A stretch of DNA of 64,000 bases, from NCBI GenBank assembly GCA_934317205.1, contig CAKREL010000001.1, positions 40,005 through 104,004 of the forward strand. Direction: 5' to 3'. The position numbers and the translations under genes were made by a program. This DNA comes from an uncultured Eubacterium sp. (GTDB lineage: Bacteria; Bacillota; Clostridia; Lachnospirales; Lachnospiraceae). A model generated the notes under the pieces. That model ran no database searches. It was not told the DNA's origin and saw only the letters and a list, made by a program, of their open reading frames with translations. Below are positions 17,293-27,204 of the stretch, one piece after another (position 1 is the stretch's first letter; each line of letters starts with the position of its first letter).

Positions 17293-18912
17293 ATGGATTA
17301 CATGGATGATGAAAAATATATATTAGGATTGGATATCGGGAATGGATATGGATATGCATCCGTGGTTCAAAATCCGAATACAGATCCAATTCCCCTGCTC
17401 CCGGCTTCTCTGGCGAATCTCGGAATGTCAACAGTGGCCTATGTAGAGGCTCCGTCGGGAGAGCATATAGAAGTATTTTCAAATGGAAGAGAGGCAAAGC
17501 GAAAATTTGCCAGAACTCCGCAGCAGCTGGTCCATGCTGTAAAAACACGGCTCAAGGAGGGAACCATTGCGGTTCCACAAGTCACGGAACCGGTAGAAGT
17601 GAATCGCATCTATGCAGCAATTGTACGTGATCTGCTTACGTTGGCAGAAGCGGAACTTGCCAATAAGGGAATTCCAAGGATCTACGATGTGGTGTTTACA
17701 TTTCCGGCGTCCATTGCAGATGATGTGGTGATGTTGGACGCAATGCAGAAAAGTATTGAGCAGGTTGTCATTGATGAGAAACCGATCCGGGTACTTGGCC
17801 GGATACCGGAACCGGCGGCGGTAGCACTTGATTACCTGCACTATATGCAGCATGTTGCTCCGGAGGAGATCCGTATCAAAAAGAAAGACTTTACCGTTCT
17901 GGTCTATGATCTGGGGCATGGAACCTTCGACACGGCTGTAGTGACTGCACAGAGTGAGGGAACTCCCTATAAACTCCACCTGAAGGATGGTCTGGAACAG
18001 GTAGGCGGAAAAGATTTCGATGAACTGCTGTTTCGTGAAATCCTGTCTCTGCTCCAGAAAAAATATCAGTTTTCACCAAGCAATGAAAGGCAGCGGGAAG
18101 AAATAAGGCAGGAAGCTGTAAATGCAAAAATAGCATTGTCCGATACAGAGTCTTATACCGCGACGATATTGAACCAGGAAGGGGAATATTATCAGGTGGA
18201 ACTTACGCGGGAGCGTTTTGAAAAGCTCGGACAATACTTAGTATATCAGACACTGGAAATGGTCTGGCAAATGCTGAATCAGGCAAATGCAGATGGGCTT
18301 TCTATTGATGCAGTTGTACTGGCTGGAGGAGCGAGTAAAATTCCGATGATCCGCGAAAATTTAGAAGTATTGCTGGAGAAGAAGTGTCCGGTTGTAATGC
18401 ACCGTCCTTCGGAAGCTGTGGCTTATGGTGCGGCTCTCTTTGCGTATGGTATTGCACAACAGGAGAAAAAACAGGAACAGAAAGCGGAAGTACCAGGTGA
18501 GAAAAAGGCAGTTATCCAAACGGCAAATCCGGTGCTTGAGCAGCTGACAGATTGCTGCTACGGCATCTGGTATCCGTCTGAGGAAAAGCTGGAAGGTGAA
18601 ATAAAATTTCTTATAAAAAATGGTCAGTCGAGACCGTGCAGCGCTGCGCCAGTTCCTTTTGTCAGTCAGTCTTCCAGAGTTGTGTTTCGGATTTATAAAT
18701 CAAGGAAGAAAAATCAGGAGCTGGAAAAAGCTGATATGCAGGAATGTGATTCTATTTTGTGGATCCCATTTGAGGTGAAAAAAGGGCTTAAATACAGATT
18801 AACATTAACCGCGTTGGAAAATTATGGATTACAGGCTGAACTTCGGTCAGATGAAGGTGATTATTACAAAAAAACGACAGCTGACACCTGGGAAGTACTG
18901 ACAGGAAAATAG
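17293..18912 (+). CDS. Divergent Hsp70-family protein (second copy)
   Basis: 539 residues, preceded by AAAGGAGG. It has GLDIGNGYG, IPEPAAVALDYL, the phosphate 2 loop DLGHGTFDTAVV (His replacing the middle Gly) near 205, and LAGGASKIPMIR near 342. The last ~150 residues are a divergent substrate-binding-like domain beginning with a charged linker (EKKQEQKAEVPGEKK). It differs substantially from the neighbouring Hsp70, so the pair is not a recent duplication and may act as a heteromer, as Hsp70/Hsp110 pairs do. Both genes lie in one operon with a 12-nt gap. Function is inferred from the family. Confidence 0.87.
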   Translation: MDYMDDEKYILGLDIGNGYGYASVVQNPNTDPIPLLPASLANLGMSTVAYVEAPSGEHIEVFSNGREAKRKFARTPQQLVHAVKTRLKEGTIAVPQVTEPVEVNRIYAAIVRDLLTLAEAELANKGIPRIYDVVFTFPASIADDVVMLDAMQKSIEQVVIDEKPIRVLGRIPEPAAVALDYLHYMQHVAPEEIRIKKKDFTVLVYDLGHGTFDTAVVTAQSEGTPYKLHLKDGLEQVGGKDFDELLFREILSLLQKKYQFSPSNERQREEIRQEAVNAKIALSDTESYTATILNQEGEYYQVELTRERFEKLGQYLVYQTLEMVWQMLNQANADGLSIDAVVLAGGASKIPMIRENLEVLLEKKCPVVMHRPSEAVAYGAALFAYGIAQQEKKQEQKAEVPGEKKAVIQTANPVLEQLTDCCYGIWYPSEEKLEGEIKFLIKNGQSRPCSAAPVPFVSQSSRVVFRIYKSRKKNQELEKADMQECDSILWIPFEVKKGLKYRLTLTALENYGLQAELRSDEGDYYKKTTADTWEVLTGK

Positions 18913-18922
18913 GAGAAAAAAG

Positions 18923-19819
18923 ATGCTTAGAAACGAAAAAAATGTAGCGATACAGGATACAAATACAAAAGAATATGAGGAAAAAGAGAGTGCATTTATC
19001 GATGCAGTAAAGGAAGAAAGGAATAAGATTATAAATAACGCAGAGAGGGAGGCTTGGCAGATCATAGAACAGGCCAGAACCGAAGCGGAAGAAATAAAAA
19101 GTGCAGCAGAAGCAGAAATGCAGCAGAAAAGAGAGAGTCTTCGTGAAGAAGAGGAAAAGATGAGAGCACGGATGCACGAGTATTGGGAGAACCAGCAAAA
19201 GCAGGACAGAGAAAAACTGAATGCAGAAATGGCCCGATTGTCAGAAGACTATCTGAAAGAGACAAAACGGATGGAGCAGATTCATGATCAAATGTGTGAT
19301 GATACCAACATTCTTCAGGTAAGTTGGAACATTGCAATGAATAGTGTGATTTCCACGATCCAGGAGACAACAACAGATTTTTATTCATATCTTCAGAAAT
19401 GGAAGACATCATTATATCCTGGTGAAGTGGAGCGACTGGCACGGTGTTATGTGGATCTTTATCGGATCATCAATGTAAATGTAGATGGGGTGCTCGGTGA
19501 AGAACTTCTTGGAGAGAATTTCTCAGAAAAAACGCTGAACGGGTTGCAGAAATTGAAAAGTACATTATCAGTTTTTTTAAATCAATATCAAACGGCTTTA
19601 CATGGGCTTGACTTGTATGTTTATTCCCCGAAAGAGGGGGAAGTATTTGACGATTATTTTCACACCCTTGCAGAAAATATCGATGGTACAGAAAAGCGGA
19701 TTGTAGAATGCAGCACACCTGGCATTATGAAAAAGGCTCAGAATGAAAATGACGATGATGTTGTGATCAGAGCAGTTGTCAGAGTACAAGGTGTAGATAA
19801 GCGGGAGGATAAAGGATGA
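18923..19819 (+). CDS. GrpE-like nucleotide exchange factor candidate
   Basis: 298 residues, AGGAGAAAAAAG ribosome site, 10 nt after the second Hsp70. Residues about 15-115 are a highly charged coiled coil. A helical middle follows, and the C-terminus has the GrpE pattern: GEVFDDYFHTL, then a short beta segment and DVVIRAVVRVQGVD, comparable with FDP.(L/Y)HEAV ... VLRPAMVKV of GrpE. Length is greater than typical GrpE (about 190) because of the extended coiled coil. The position immediately after two Hsp70 genes supports an exchange-factor role. Similarity is structural and weak, so this is an inference to be tested by profile search. Confidence 0.6.
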   Translation: MLRNEKNVAIQDTNTKEYEEKESAFIDAVKEERNKIINNAEREAWQIIEQARTEAEEIKSAAEAEMQQKRESLREEEEKMRARMHEYWENQQKQDREKLNAEMARLSEDYLKETKRMEQIHDQMCDDTNILQVSWNIAMNSVISTIQETTTDFYSYLQKWKTSLYPGEVERLARCYVDLYRIINVNVDGVLGEELLGENFSEKTLNGLQKLKSTLSVFLNQYQTALHGLDLYVYSPKEGEVFDDYFHTLAENIDGTEKRIVECSTPGIMKKAQNENDDDVVIRAVVRVQGVDKREDKG

Positions 19820-20439
19820 AGCCCCATAATACGGAAGCTGAAAAACAGATTGCGCAGCATACATATCAACTGATTGTCTATGACAGGGAAAAATTGTCAG
19901 AGACAGGGCTTCTTCTGTCAGAAAAAGGGCAGGATCTGCAAAACCTGTCTTATACAGAACCGGTTCTGTTTCAGGCAGATAGTCGAATCCGGTTTCATAT
20001 CGATCACGAAGAAAAGGAATATATTTTGCCGGAACCGCTGACAGAACCGTTGGAACTGCTTGCATTTACCATTGGAAAGCAGGATGGATCAGATGTATTG
20101 CTGGTTCGCAGATATGAGCATTCTGATCATGTATATACGATCAGGCTCGAGGAAGAATTTGAAGCAGATATCCAGACGGTGCTCCGTGATGTCAAAAAAG
20201 CAACAGATGCTCATAAGGAACTGTCCGCGTATCGGACAGAATTAGAAAGAATCCAGGCTGCAGTGCAGGAGAATGGATATGTCAATACGGAAGATTTTAC
20301 GAAAAAACTCAGAGAAATGAATCAGCAGGCAGAGGTATTGATCACTCAGTATGACAGCTTTCTGAAAGCTGTCAGTCAGGATGTTATAGATTTGCAGAAA
20401 AAGATTGAGATCAGAAGAAAAGCAGGAGGTGAAAAGTAA
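19816..20439 (+). CDS. Hypothetical protein with C-terminal coiled coil
   Basis: 207 residues. Its ATG overlaps the preceding stop (ATGA), so translation is coupled. The N-terminal ~110 residues look like a beta-rich domain (RIRFHIDHEEKEYILPEPL, VLLVRRYEHSDHVYTIRLEE); residues about 120-207 are charged helices with heptad spacing. No signal peptide or membrane span. I do not recognise the family. It sits between the GrpE-like and radical SAM genes, suggesting an accessory subunit of the same complex. Confidence 0.75.
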   Translation: MKPHNTEAEKQIAQHTYQLIVYDREKLSETGLLLSEKGQDLQNLSYTEPVLFQADSRIRFHIDHEEKEYILPEPLTEPLELLAFTIGKQDGSDVLLVRRYEHSDHVYTIRLEEEFEADIQTVLRDVKKATDAHKELSAYRTELERIQAAVQENGYVNTEDFTKKLREMNQQAEVLITQYDSFLKAVSQDVIDLQKKIEIRRKAGGEK

Positions 20440-20443
20440 ACTT

Positions 20444-21052
20444 ATGCAGATTCAGTTACATGCCATCAGGGATGGTGTTACAAAACTGGGACCGGGAATC
20501 CGGTTTGTTCTTTGGACACAGGGCTGCCAGCGCAGATGCCCAGGATGTATGACGCCGGAGAGCCAGCGTATGAATGGCGGATTTTCGGCAGATACAACGC
20601 AGCTGGCCAGGCAAATTTTAAAAAGCGAAAGAAAAGGACTGACTATCAGCGGTGGGGAACCTTTTTTACAGGCAAAGGCACTGGCAGAACTGATCCGCGA
20701 GATCCGAAAAGAAGCGGATCCTGGGGTGATGATCTACACTGGTTTTACGATACAGGAGCTTCAGGAATCAGAAAATCCAGATTACAAAGAACTGCTGGGG
20801 CAGTGTGATCTGCTGGTGGATGGACCTTACATGCAGGAGCTGAACGATTCAAAAAATCTCAGGGGATCTTCCAATCAGAGAGCCATTGCGCTGACAGACA
20901 GATATCGAAATTTTGCAAAAGAAATTGGAACTAAGCCGGCAGAGGCAGAAATATTCTATGAGGAAGAACGCATAAGCATGGTTGGAATCCCGCCAAAAGG
21001 ATTAGTTGAAAAAATGAGACAAAAAGAAGTTACAGGAAATTCAGGGATTTAG
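20444..21052 (+). CDS. Radical SAM activating-enzyme-like protein (NrdG family)
   Basis: 202 residues from ATG 20444, which follows GGAGGTG at slightly long spacing and lies just after the preceding stop. The radical SAM motif is C28-x3-C32-x2-C35 (CQRRCPGC), and LTISGGEPF (about 66-75) is the SAM-contacting GGE motif. Size and layout match the anaerobic ribonucleotide reductase activase NrdG and related 4Fe-4S single-cluster activases. No glycyl-radical partner (NrdD, PFL-like) is encoded in the operon. Its neighbours are Hsp70-type chaperones and coiled-coil proteins, so it may modify a protein of this system. That role is inference. Confidence 0.87.
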   Translation: MQIQLHAIRDGVTKLGPGIRFVLWTQGCQRRCPGCMTPESQRMNGGFSADTTQLARQILKSERKGLTISGGEPFLQAKALAELIREIRKEADPGVMIYTGFTIQELQESENPDYKELLGQCDLLVDGPYMQELNDSKNLRGSSNQRAIALTDRYRNFAKEIGTKPAEAEIFYEEERISMVGIPPKGLVEKMRQKEVTGNSGI

Positions 21053-21065
21053 AAAGGGGATACAT

Positions 21066-22646
21066 ATGAGTTATTACGAAACCGCAGAGCAGCGCATGAT
21101 CAGAGAGCAGAGAAGCCGAATTGAGAGACTGACCGCTGAATTAAACAGCAGAAGCTCAATTGGTAACATATGGAGACGGGATATGGATGTTGTTTCCAGA
21201 CGGATACGAGATGAGAATGCACGTCTGGCGCGGCAGATGCGTCAGCAGCAGGCGGCTGCAGACAGAAAACAGAGCCAGATGAGTGCACAAGTGCAGAGGC
21301 TGGATGCACAGCTGAAGGAAAAAGAGCGACTGCAGAATGCAAAAATCCAGGCAATGCAGCAACAGCATGCGCAGCAGATCCAGCGCATGGAAGCGGATTT
21401 TCAGGAGGAACAGCAGTCACTTCAGTCAGAAATCAGTCGAAACAGAAGAGAAATGCGGCGTGGTATCGAGCAGCTCAGAACGGAAACTGATCAGAAGCTT
21501 CAGGATCATAAAGAAGAGAATGCCCGTGCACTGGCGCAGGTAAGCAGCAGACTAGAACGTGAGATGAATGAGGTAAACAAAAATGTCAATTCCCTTGCGC
21601 AGCAGATTGCGGAAAGGGAGCAGGGAGACAGAGAACTGGCAGTCTACTGGGCGCAGGAAGCAGCACGCATGGCAGTTCAGATTCGGGAGACGTTTCAGAG
21701 TCAGCTGCTGGATGATCATAAAATGGCACTTCTGGATCGTAAGATCCGTCAGGCAAATGATGATATAAAAGGTGGCCAGTATCAGGCGGCGCTCACAGTA
21801 GGACGGGAAGCATTTTATAATGCGCTGGACATGAAAGAAGAATTGTCTCTGGAAGCTCTGGAGTGGAATTATCAGTACAACAGTCTTCGAAAGAGAGAGG
21901 AAAAATTTCTGGAGGCGCTGGATGATGCAGAACGCAGAGTTTATGAAATAGAGACAGAAGAGGGCACCTATCAGTATACAAATGGTATTGATTACTGGAC
22001 CTTTGGCCAGCTGTCTGTTTTGCAGGAACAGGTCACATCTGTACGAACTGAACTGGAAGATGCGGAGAAAATGACACGGGTACAGCTTAAAGAGGCAGAA
22101 GAACAGATCCACTCGCTGCAGGAACAGCTTGTACTGGTCGAGAATGCAGCACATATCAATGTGGCAATGTCAGTATCCCGCTACGAAACGGCTTCCAAAA
22201 TTGCCAGTATCCTGGATGATAACTACGAGATGTCAGACGCGGATGGTGAGTTTTTCGGAAGAGAGGATCGTGAAGAGTATCATGCCATTTTCCAGAATCC
22301 GGTTACCCGGGATCAGGTGGCAGTTGTCATTACACCGATCCCGGATGATACCGGGGTGGTAACGAACCATATAGAGCTGATCGTTGGGAATGCTGACAAT
22401 AATCCAGTGACCAGAGACCGTATCGCAAAAGAAGTGGCGGAAAAACTCAGAAGTGCTGGTTTGGAAGGCTGTTCCTTCCCTTGTGCCGGACGTTATGGGG
22501 ATGCGACGCATCAGGAAGTTGCCCGGGTAAGTGATATGACAGCCGTAGAAAATGGCGATGAAAAGGCCCGGGCCGCAAAACCTGTGGGAGCAGCACAGAC
22601 AGATTCAGTAGTTTCCCATGTAAAGAGACGCACACAGATGAGTTGA
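21066..22646 (+). CDS. Long coiled-coil protein, unknown function
   Basis: 526 residues, AAAGGGGATACAT upstream. Residues 1 to about 200 are Gln/Arg/Glu-rich continuous coiled coil; a second helical region continues to about 370, including LEWNYQYNSLRKREEKFLE. The C-terminal domain (about 375-490) is mixed alpha/beta, with DREEYHAIFQNPVTRDQVAV and IELIVGNADNNPVTRDRI, a duplicated NPVTRD motif about 40 residues apart. No membrane segment. It could scaffold the Hsp70 and AAA proteins encoded beside it. The family is not recognised. Confidence 0.8.
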   Translation: MSYYETAEQRMIREQRSRIERLTAELNSRSSIGNIWRRDMDVVSRRIRDENARLARQMRQQQAAADRKQSQMSAQVQRLDAQLKEKERLQNAKIQAMQQQHAQQIQRMEADFQEEQQSLQSEISRNRREMRRGIEQLRTETDQKLQDHKEENARALAQVSSRLEREMNEVNKNVNSLAQQIAEREQGDRELAVYWAQEAARMAVQIRETFQSQLLDDHKMALLDRKIRQANDDIKGGQYQAALTVGREAFYNALDMKEELSLEALEWNYQYNSLRKREEKFLEALDDAERRVYEIETEEGTYQYTNGIDYWTFGQLSVLQEQVTSVRTELEDAEKMTRVQLKEAEEQIHSLQEQLVLVENAAHINVAMSVSRYETASKIASILDDNYEMSDADGEFFGREDREEYHAIFQNPVTRDQVAVVITPIPDDTGVVTNHIELIVGNADNNPVTRDRIAKEVAEKLRSAGLEGCSFPCAGRYGDATHQEVARVSDMTAVENGDEKARAAKPVGAAQTDSVVSHVKRRTQMS

Positions 22647-22669
22647 TAAAAAGAAGGAGAAGTATAAGA

Positions 22670-25600
22670 ATGGCAAAAAATTATTTTACGGCAGAACAAT
22701 CCTGGAAAAGACTGTATTTTATTACCGGAAAGACAGCAGACGAGTTTTATCCGGACAGCATTTCCAAATTGAACATTGAACAGCTTACATGGCAGGAATT
22801 AAAAAACAGTGGATATGAACGGATTGTATTTTTTGATCCGGATAATAAATTGTACTGTTATGATGATATGTCATATGCATTGCTGCGGAAGGATTCGAAG
22901 GAAGATGCTCAAAGCAGCAGCGAGGAAGATACCAATCAGACAGTATCCCGCACTTGTGGCGGATTAAGACGTGGTCGTAATGCCTGCCGTGTATCAGAAA
23001 AATCTGCGATACAGAAATCAGAGAATCCAAAGAATTTGCAGAGGAAGAGCGGTGACGGACCACTTCATCTCGGGATGAGAGATTCCACCTTTGTTAAACG
23101 TCAGTTGGATGCATATATGTACAATGCATCCATCAAAACTGCAATTGTCATCAACGATCCAACCTCATTTCTTCAGGAATTTGGGGAAGATCCTCTTCAT
23201 TCACTGACAGCAGGATACGAGCGTCTGGGAAGTGAGAATCAAAATATCATTGTGTTCATTTATACGGATGCGGATATGGCAAATATTTACGAAGTACGAC
23301 AGGCAAGTGCGGAAAAGAAAGATGCCAACATCATTAATATTCCTTGTCCGAACGCGCTCGAACTCAAAAACATGCTGATGTATATGAAAATCAATTATAA
23401 CCTGAAGTTTCCGCTCAGTGAACTGACGGAGCTGGCGGTGGCACTTCACCAGGCATTGCAGCTGAGCGAGCAGCCGGTTCGTATCAAAGAACTGTATACA
23501 AGACTACGTGGTTTTGGAACGGAAAAAACGCTGGATAAAGACAATTGCTATGAAGTGTTCGGAAAGAAGAAACCGGAGCCTGCAAAAGAACAGCTTACAA
23601 GGCTTATCGGGATGGATTCGGTGAAAAAAACACTGTCAGAATATGAAACCGCAGAAAAATCCCCGTTATCAGCAGTTCCATATCTGACCGCATCCAGACT
23701 GCAGCCGGATTTTAAAAATCCTGTCGAGAAAAAAGAAATGATGCATGCAGTCATTACCGGCCCGCCAGGAACGGGTAAGACGACAGTGGCGGAACTTCTG
23801 GGACAGCTTTTCTTTGAAATGGGGTATCTGGAAAGCGGACATGTAGTAAAAGCAGACCGCTCAAAGCTGGTCGGCAGTCATATTGGGGAAACTGCTATTC
23901 TGGTGCGGCAGAAGGTAGAAGAAGCACTGGGAGGTGTGCTGTTTATCGACGAAGCATATAGCCTGAAACGTGAGGAGAGCAGTGGAAATGATTTCGGACA
24001 GGAAGCTATCGACACGTTATGTAAGCTCATGGATGAATATAAGGGCCGTGTGGTTGTGGTGGCAGCAGGTTATCAGGATGAGATGGACACATTTATAAAG
24101 GCAAATGATGGGCTTGCAAGCCGTTTTACCATGAAGCTGAATATTGAGCCATATACATCTTCTGAGATGGTTGAGATTTTGAAACTGCATGCACAAAAAA
24201 GTAAATTCCGTTTTTCCGGGGAACTGGAAAAACAGCTTCCGGATTTCTGTGAGAACTGGGTGGATACGGCGGATCCGGAAAGTTGGGGGAATGCCCGTGA
24301 AGCCGGAAATCTGATAAATCATATGGATCGGGCATACAGTAAGGATCCACAGAAGGAGACAATCTGTGAGAATAACGTTACATATGGCATCCTCGAGGTA
24401 CGGCATATTCCGAAGGAACTTCAGAAAAACCTGCAGCCTGTTTCGGAAGTAAGAGAAAAAGTGTTACAGAATCTGAATGCGATGATTGGATTAGAGTATG
24501 TAAAAAGGATGGTAGAAATAATCCGCAGAAGAATGCTGACAGGGAAGTTAAAAGAACCGGGGCATTATGTGTATCTTGGAAATCCCGGAACTGGAAAGAC
24601 AACAGTAGCCCGTTACATGGGACAGATTCTGAGAAATTTAGGGATGCTAAAGCGGGGGCAAATTGTGGAATATACGGCAACAGATTTGATGGCAGAAGTA
24701 TTTAACAAGGAAAATCAGGGAGATTTTTCAAAAATTGCAAGGAAGGCACTTGACGGTATTTTATTTATAGATGAAGCCTATCAACTGGCGCAGGATCACA
24801 CGGGACGTGGTCAGGCTATTCTGGCAGCACTTCTTCCGTATATGGAAAATAATTATAAAAGACTTTGTGTGATCGTTGCAGGATATGAAGACGAAATGAG
24901 AGAATTTATGAAAGATAATCCGGGATACAAAGATCGTTTTACAGAGACAATCCGATTTGATAATTATACAGGAAAAGAACTGACAGAGATTTTACTTCAA
25001 ATGCTGGAAGAGAAAGGAATCACTGCAGATGAAGAGTACAGAGAAAATGCACTGCGTGCATTAACCAGGTATATCCGAGTGCATGGAAAGGAACGCGATT
25101 TTGGAAATGCACGTTATATCAGAAATACATTTCTCCCAGCTTCACTGGATGCACAGATAGATCGCCTGATTGGTGCGTTTGGGGAAGATTTCCCACAGGA
25201 ATTGGGAAATGTGCTGACTGGTGAAGATATTCCGGCAGATATGGTACGTTATACAAGAACACCACTGAAAAAGGAGGATACAAGGACAGCAATGGAAGAG
25301 ATAACACAATTAATCGGATGCAAAGAAATTAAGACAAGACTGAAAGACTTACTGGAATTGCAGCAAATGGCAACAAAAGAAGGAAGAGAAGAACTTCTGG
25401 ATGATCTGAATCTGCATATGGTACTTCGCGGAAATCCGGGCGTGGGTAAGACAACGATAGCAAAACTTATCGGAAAAGCTTATAAGGAAGCTGGAATTTT
25501 GCCGCGGGGACATGTGGTAAAGGTGACAAGGGCAGATCTGGTAGCAGGATATATTGGTCAGACAGAGAAGAAGACAAAGAAGGCAATTGAAAGTGCAATG

Positions 25601-26200
25601 GGTGGTGTCCTTTTTATAGACGAGGCTTATACGTTAAAAAGAAGTGAGAACACAGGAAACGATTACGGACAGGTGGCGATTGATCTCATTTTAGAGCAGA
25701 TGAGTGACCGAAACGGAGAGTTTGCCGTCATAGTGGCCGGATACCCGGATGAGATGGAAGTATTTCTTGACAGTAATCCTGGATTTCGCTCCCGATATGA
25801 AAATGATTATCTGCTCCCGGATTATACCGCAGAAGAACTTTTGCAGATTTTTACAGGAAAATGTGAGAGTAAAAAGTTTTATCTGGAGGATGATATGAGA
25901 GAAGCAGTCAGAACAATTTTTGAAAATATGATAGCAGCTAAGCTCCCGAACTTTGCAAATGGCCGCGAAGCGGAAAATCTCGAAAAACGTATGCGAATGA
26001 ACTGGGTAAAAAATCCGGTAAACAAGGTGGATGAAGCCACCGGAGAAAAACGCAGCTACTATACCAGAGAGCATATTCCACAACAGTATCACATTTATCT
26101 GAAAGAAAACGTGGATGCAGAGAATCTGGAGCATGTGACGATGGAAAATAAAGACGAAAATAGGCTTCATATTTCCGTGGATAAACGTGCTGCTGTTTAA
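22670..26200 (+). CDS. Triple AAA+ ATPase of the CbxX/CfqX (SpoVK) type
   Basis: 1176 residues from ATG 22670 (AAGGAG site). An N-terminal ~320-residue region has no recognised motif. Three AAA modules follow: Walker A GPPGTGKTT (~363), GNPGTGKTT (~637) and GNPGVGKTT (~920), each with a matching Walker B, VLFIDEAYSL, ILFIDEAYQL and VLFIDEAYTL. Downstream signatures VVAAGYQDEMDTF, VIVAGYEDEM and VIVAGYPDEM are typical of the CbxX/SpoVK/EccA family. All three modules appear catalytically competent. CbxX is a rubisco activase and EccA a type VII secretion ATPase, so the family remodels protein complexes; with Hsp70s alongside, a remodelling role is plausible. Substrate unknown. Confidence 0.93.
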   Translation: MAKNYFTAEQSWKRLYFITGKTADEFYPDSISKLNIEQLTWQELKNSGYERIVFFDPDNKLYCYDDMSYALLRKDSKEDAQSSSEEDTNQTVSRTCGGLRRGRNACRVSEKSAIQKSENPKNLQRKSGDGPLHLGMRDSTFVKRQLDAYMYNASIKTAIVINDPTSFLQEFGEDPLHSLTAGYERLGSENQNIIVFIYTDADMANIYEVRQASAEKKDANIINIPCPNALELKNMLMYMKINYNLKFPLSELTELAVALHQALQLSEQPVRIKELYTRLRGFGTEKTLDKDNCYEVFGKKKPEPAKEQLTRLIGMDSVKKTLSEYETAEKSPLSAVPYLTASRLQPDFKNPVEKKEMMHAVITGPPGTGKTTVAELLGQLFFEMGYLESGHVVKADRSKLVGSHIGETAILVRQKVEEALGGVLFIDEAYSLKREESSGNDFGQEAIDTLCKLMDEYKGRVVVVAAGYQDEMDTFIKANDGLASRFTMKLNIEPYTSSEMVEILKLHAQKSKFRFSGELEKQLPDFCENWVDTADPESWGNAREAGNLINHMDRAYSKDPQKETICENNVTYGILEVRHIPKELQKNLQPVSEVREKVLQNLNAMIGLEYVKRMVEIIRRRMLTGKLKEPGHYVYLGNPGTGKTTVARYMGQILRNLGMLKRGQIVEYTATDLMAEVFNKENQGDFSKIARKALDGILFIDEAYQLAQDHTGRGQAILAALLPYMENNYKRLCVIVAGYEDEMREFMKDNPGYKDRFTETIRFDNYTGKELTEILLQMLEEKGITADEEYRENALRALTRYIRVHGKERDFGNARYIRNTFLPASLDAQIDRLIGAFGEDFPQELGNVLTGEDIPADMVRYTRTPLKKEDTRTAMEEITQLIGCKEIKTRLKDLLELQQMATKEGREELLDDLNLHMVLRGNPGVGKTTIAKLIGKAYKEAGILPRGHVVKVTRADLVAGYIGQTEKKTKKAIESAMGGVLFIDEAYTLKRSENTGNDYGQVAIDLILEQMSDRNGEFAVIVAGYPDEMEVFLDSNPGFRSRYENDYLLPDYTAEELLQIFTGKCESKKFYLEDDMREAVRTIFENMIAAKLPNFANGREAENLEKRMRMNWVKNPVNKVDEATGEKRSYYTREHIPQQYHIYLKENVDAENLEHVTMENKDENRLHISVDKRAAV

Positions 26201-26216
26201 CGCGAGGAGGATATTT

Positions 26217-27185
26217 ATGGATAAAAAGGATATTTTATATTTTGCAAATGCAGATACATACGATCAGTGGATGAAGCAGGTGGAAGGAGAAAAGAAGAAT
26301 CTGCTGAATCAAAAACGAAAAAAGATGGCTGCCCGGAGACTCTTCCGGGCAGAGGGAGGCTGCATTGTATATTTAGATGATCTGAAAGGGCAGATGACTA
26401 TTATACACAGCAGTGGAGATATTCAAAAAGAAGAGCATGTACAGGCATTTTCAGCCAGTGAACGCAATTATGCCGTGCTTTATACAGACGGTTCTGTCAA
26501 AGTGTTTGGTGAGGATAATGGTTATGGCCAGAAAGACACCGAGAACTGGAGTGATATCATACAGATTCTGGCAGCACCGAATTGTACTTACGGAATTACG
26601 AAAAATGGTGAGATCATATATGCAGGTTTGGCACAAAAGGATGTTTTAGGCTGGAAAAATATAAAAATGCTCCAGGCTGGGAAAAACAGGATTGTAGGTC
26701 TTGAGAAAGATGGTAAAATAAAAATAAGTGATAATGGAAATGCTGACATTGAATTAACAGGACAGCCGGATAACTGGCCAGAGATAAAAGAGATAGCACT
26801 GTCTGGTAATTGTATTGCCGGGCTGACGAAAGATGGCCGGGTTCTGTTTTGCGGGAAACAGGATGATGCGAGACGGCAGGCAGAAGAATGGGCCGATGTG
26901 ATCACACTGACGGCAGACAGTTCCTTTGTATATGGCCTGACATCGGATGGACAGATAAAAGTTGCCGGCACCTGTGCAGCATATTTTGATCGTGGGAGAT
27001 CAGATGTTTCGCAATGGTCAAAGCAGGAACGGGTACTTGCGCTGACGGGCAATCCGTCAGGTGGTGTGGCAGCAGTCACAGAAAGTGGTGAACTTAAAAT
27101 GGCAGGTGCAATAAGCGCTGATTCGGACACGATCTGTGAATCCTGGAATCATACCATCAGACCGTTTTTATCAGAGCAGGTTTAA
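26217..27185 (+). CDS. RCC1-like beta-propeller protein
   Basis: 322 residues, CGAGGAGGAT upstream. Residues about 80-315 contain at least six imperfect repeats with an hhGLTxDGxhhhhG core, for example YGITKNGEIIYAG, IVGLEKDGKIKISD, IAGLTKDGRVLFCG, VYGLTSDGQIKVAG and VAAVTESGELKMAG, typical of RCC1-type propeller blades. The first 60 residues are charged and helical (QVEGEKKNLLNQKRKKMAAR). No signal peptide. Such propellers usually bind proteins, so it may be a recognition or scaffold subunit of the operon's complex. That role is inferred. Confidence 0.8.
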   Translation: MDKKDILYFANADTYDQWMKQVEGEKKNLLNQKRKKMAARRLFRAEGGCIVYLDDLKGQMTIIHSSGDIQKEEHVQAFSASERNYAVLYTDGSVKVFGEDNGYGQKDTENWSDIIQILAAPNCTYGITKNGEIIYAGLAQKDVLGWKNIKMLQAGKNRIVGLEKDGKIKISDNGNADIELTGQPDNWPEIKEIALSGNCIAGLTKDGRVLFCGKQDDARRQAEEWADVITLTADSSFVYGLTSDGQIKVAGTCAAYFDRGRSDVSQWSKQERVLALTGNPSGGVAAVTESGELKMAGAISADSDTICESWNHTIRPFLSEQV

Positions 27186-27204
27186 GCAGAGAAGGAGGTA
27201 AATA

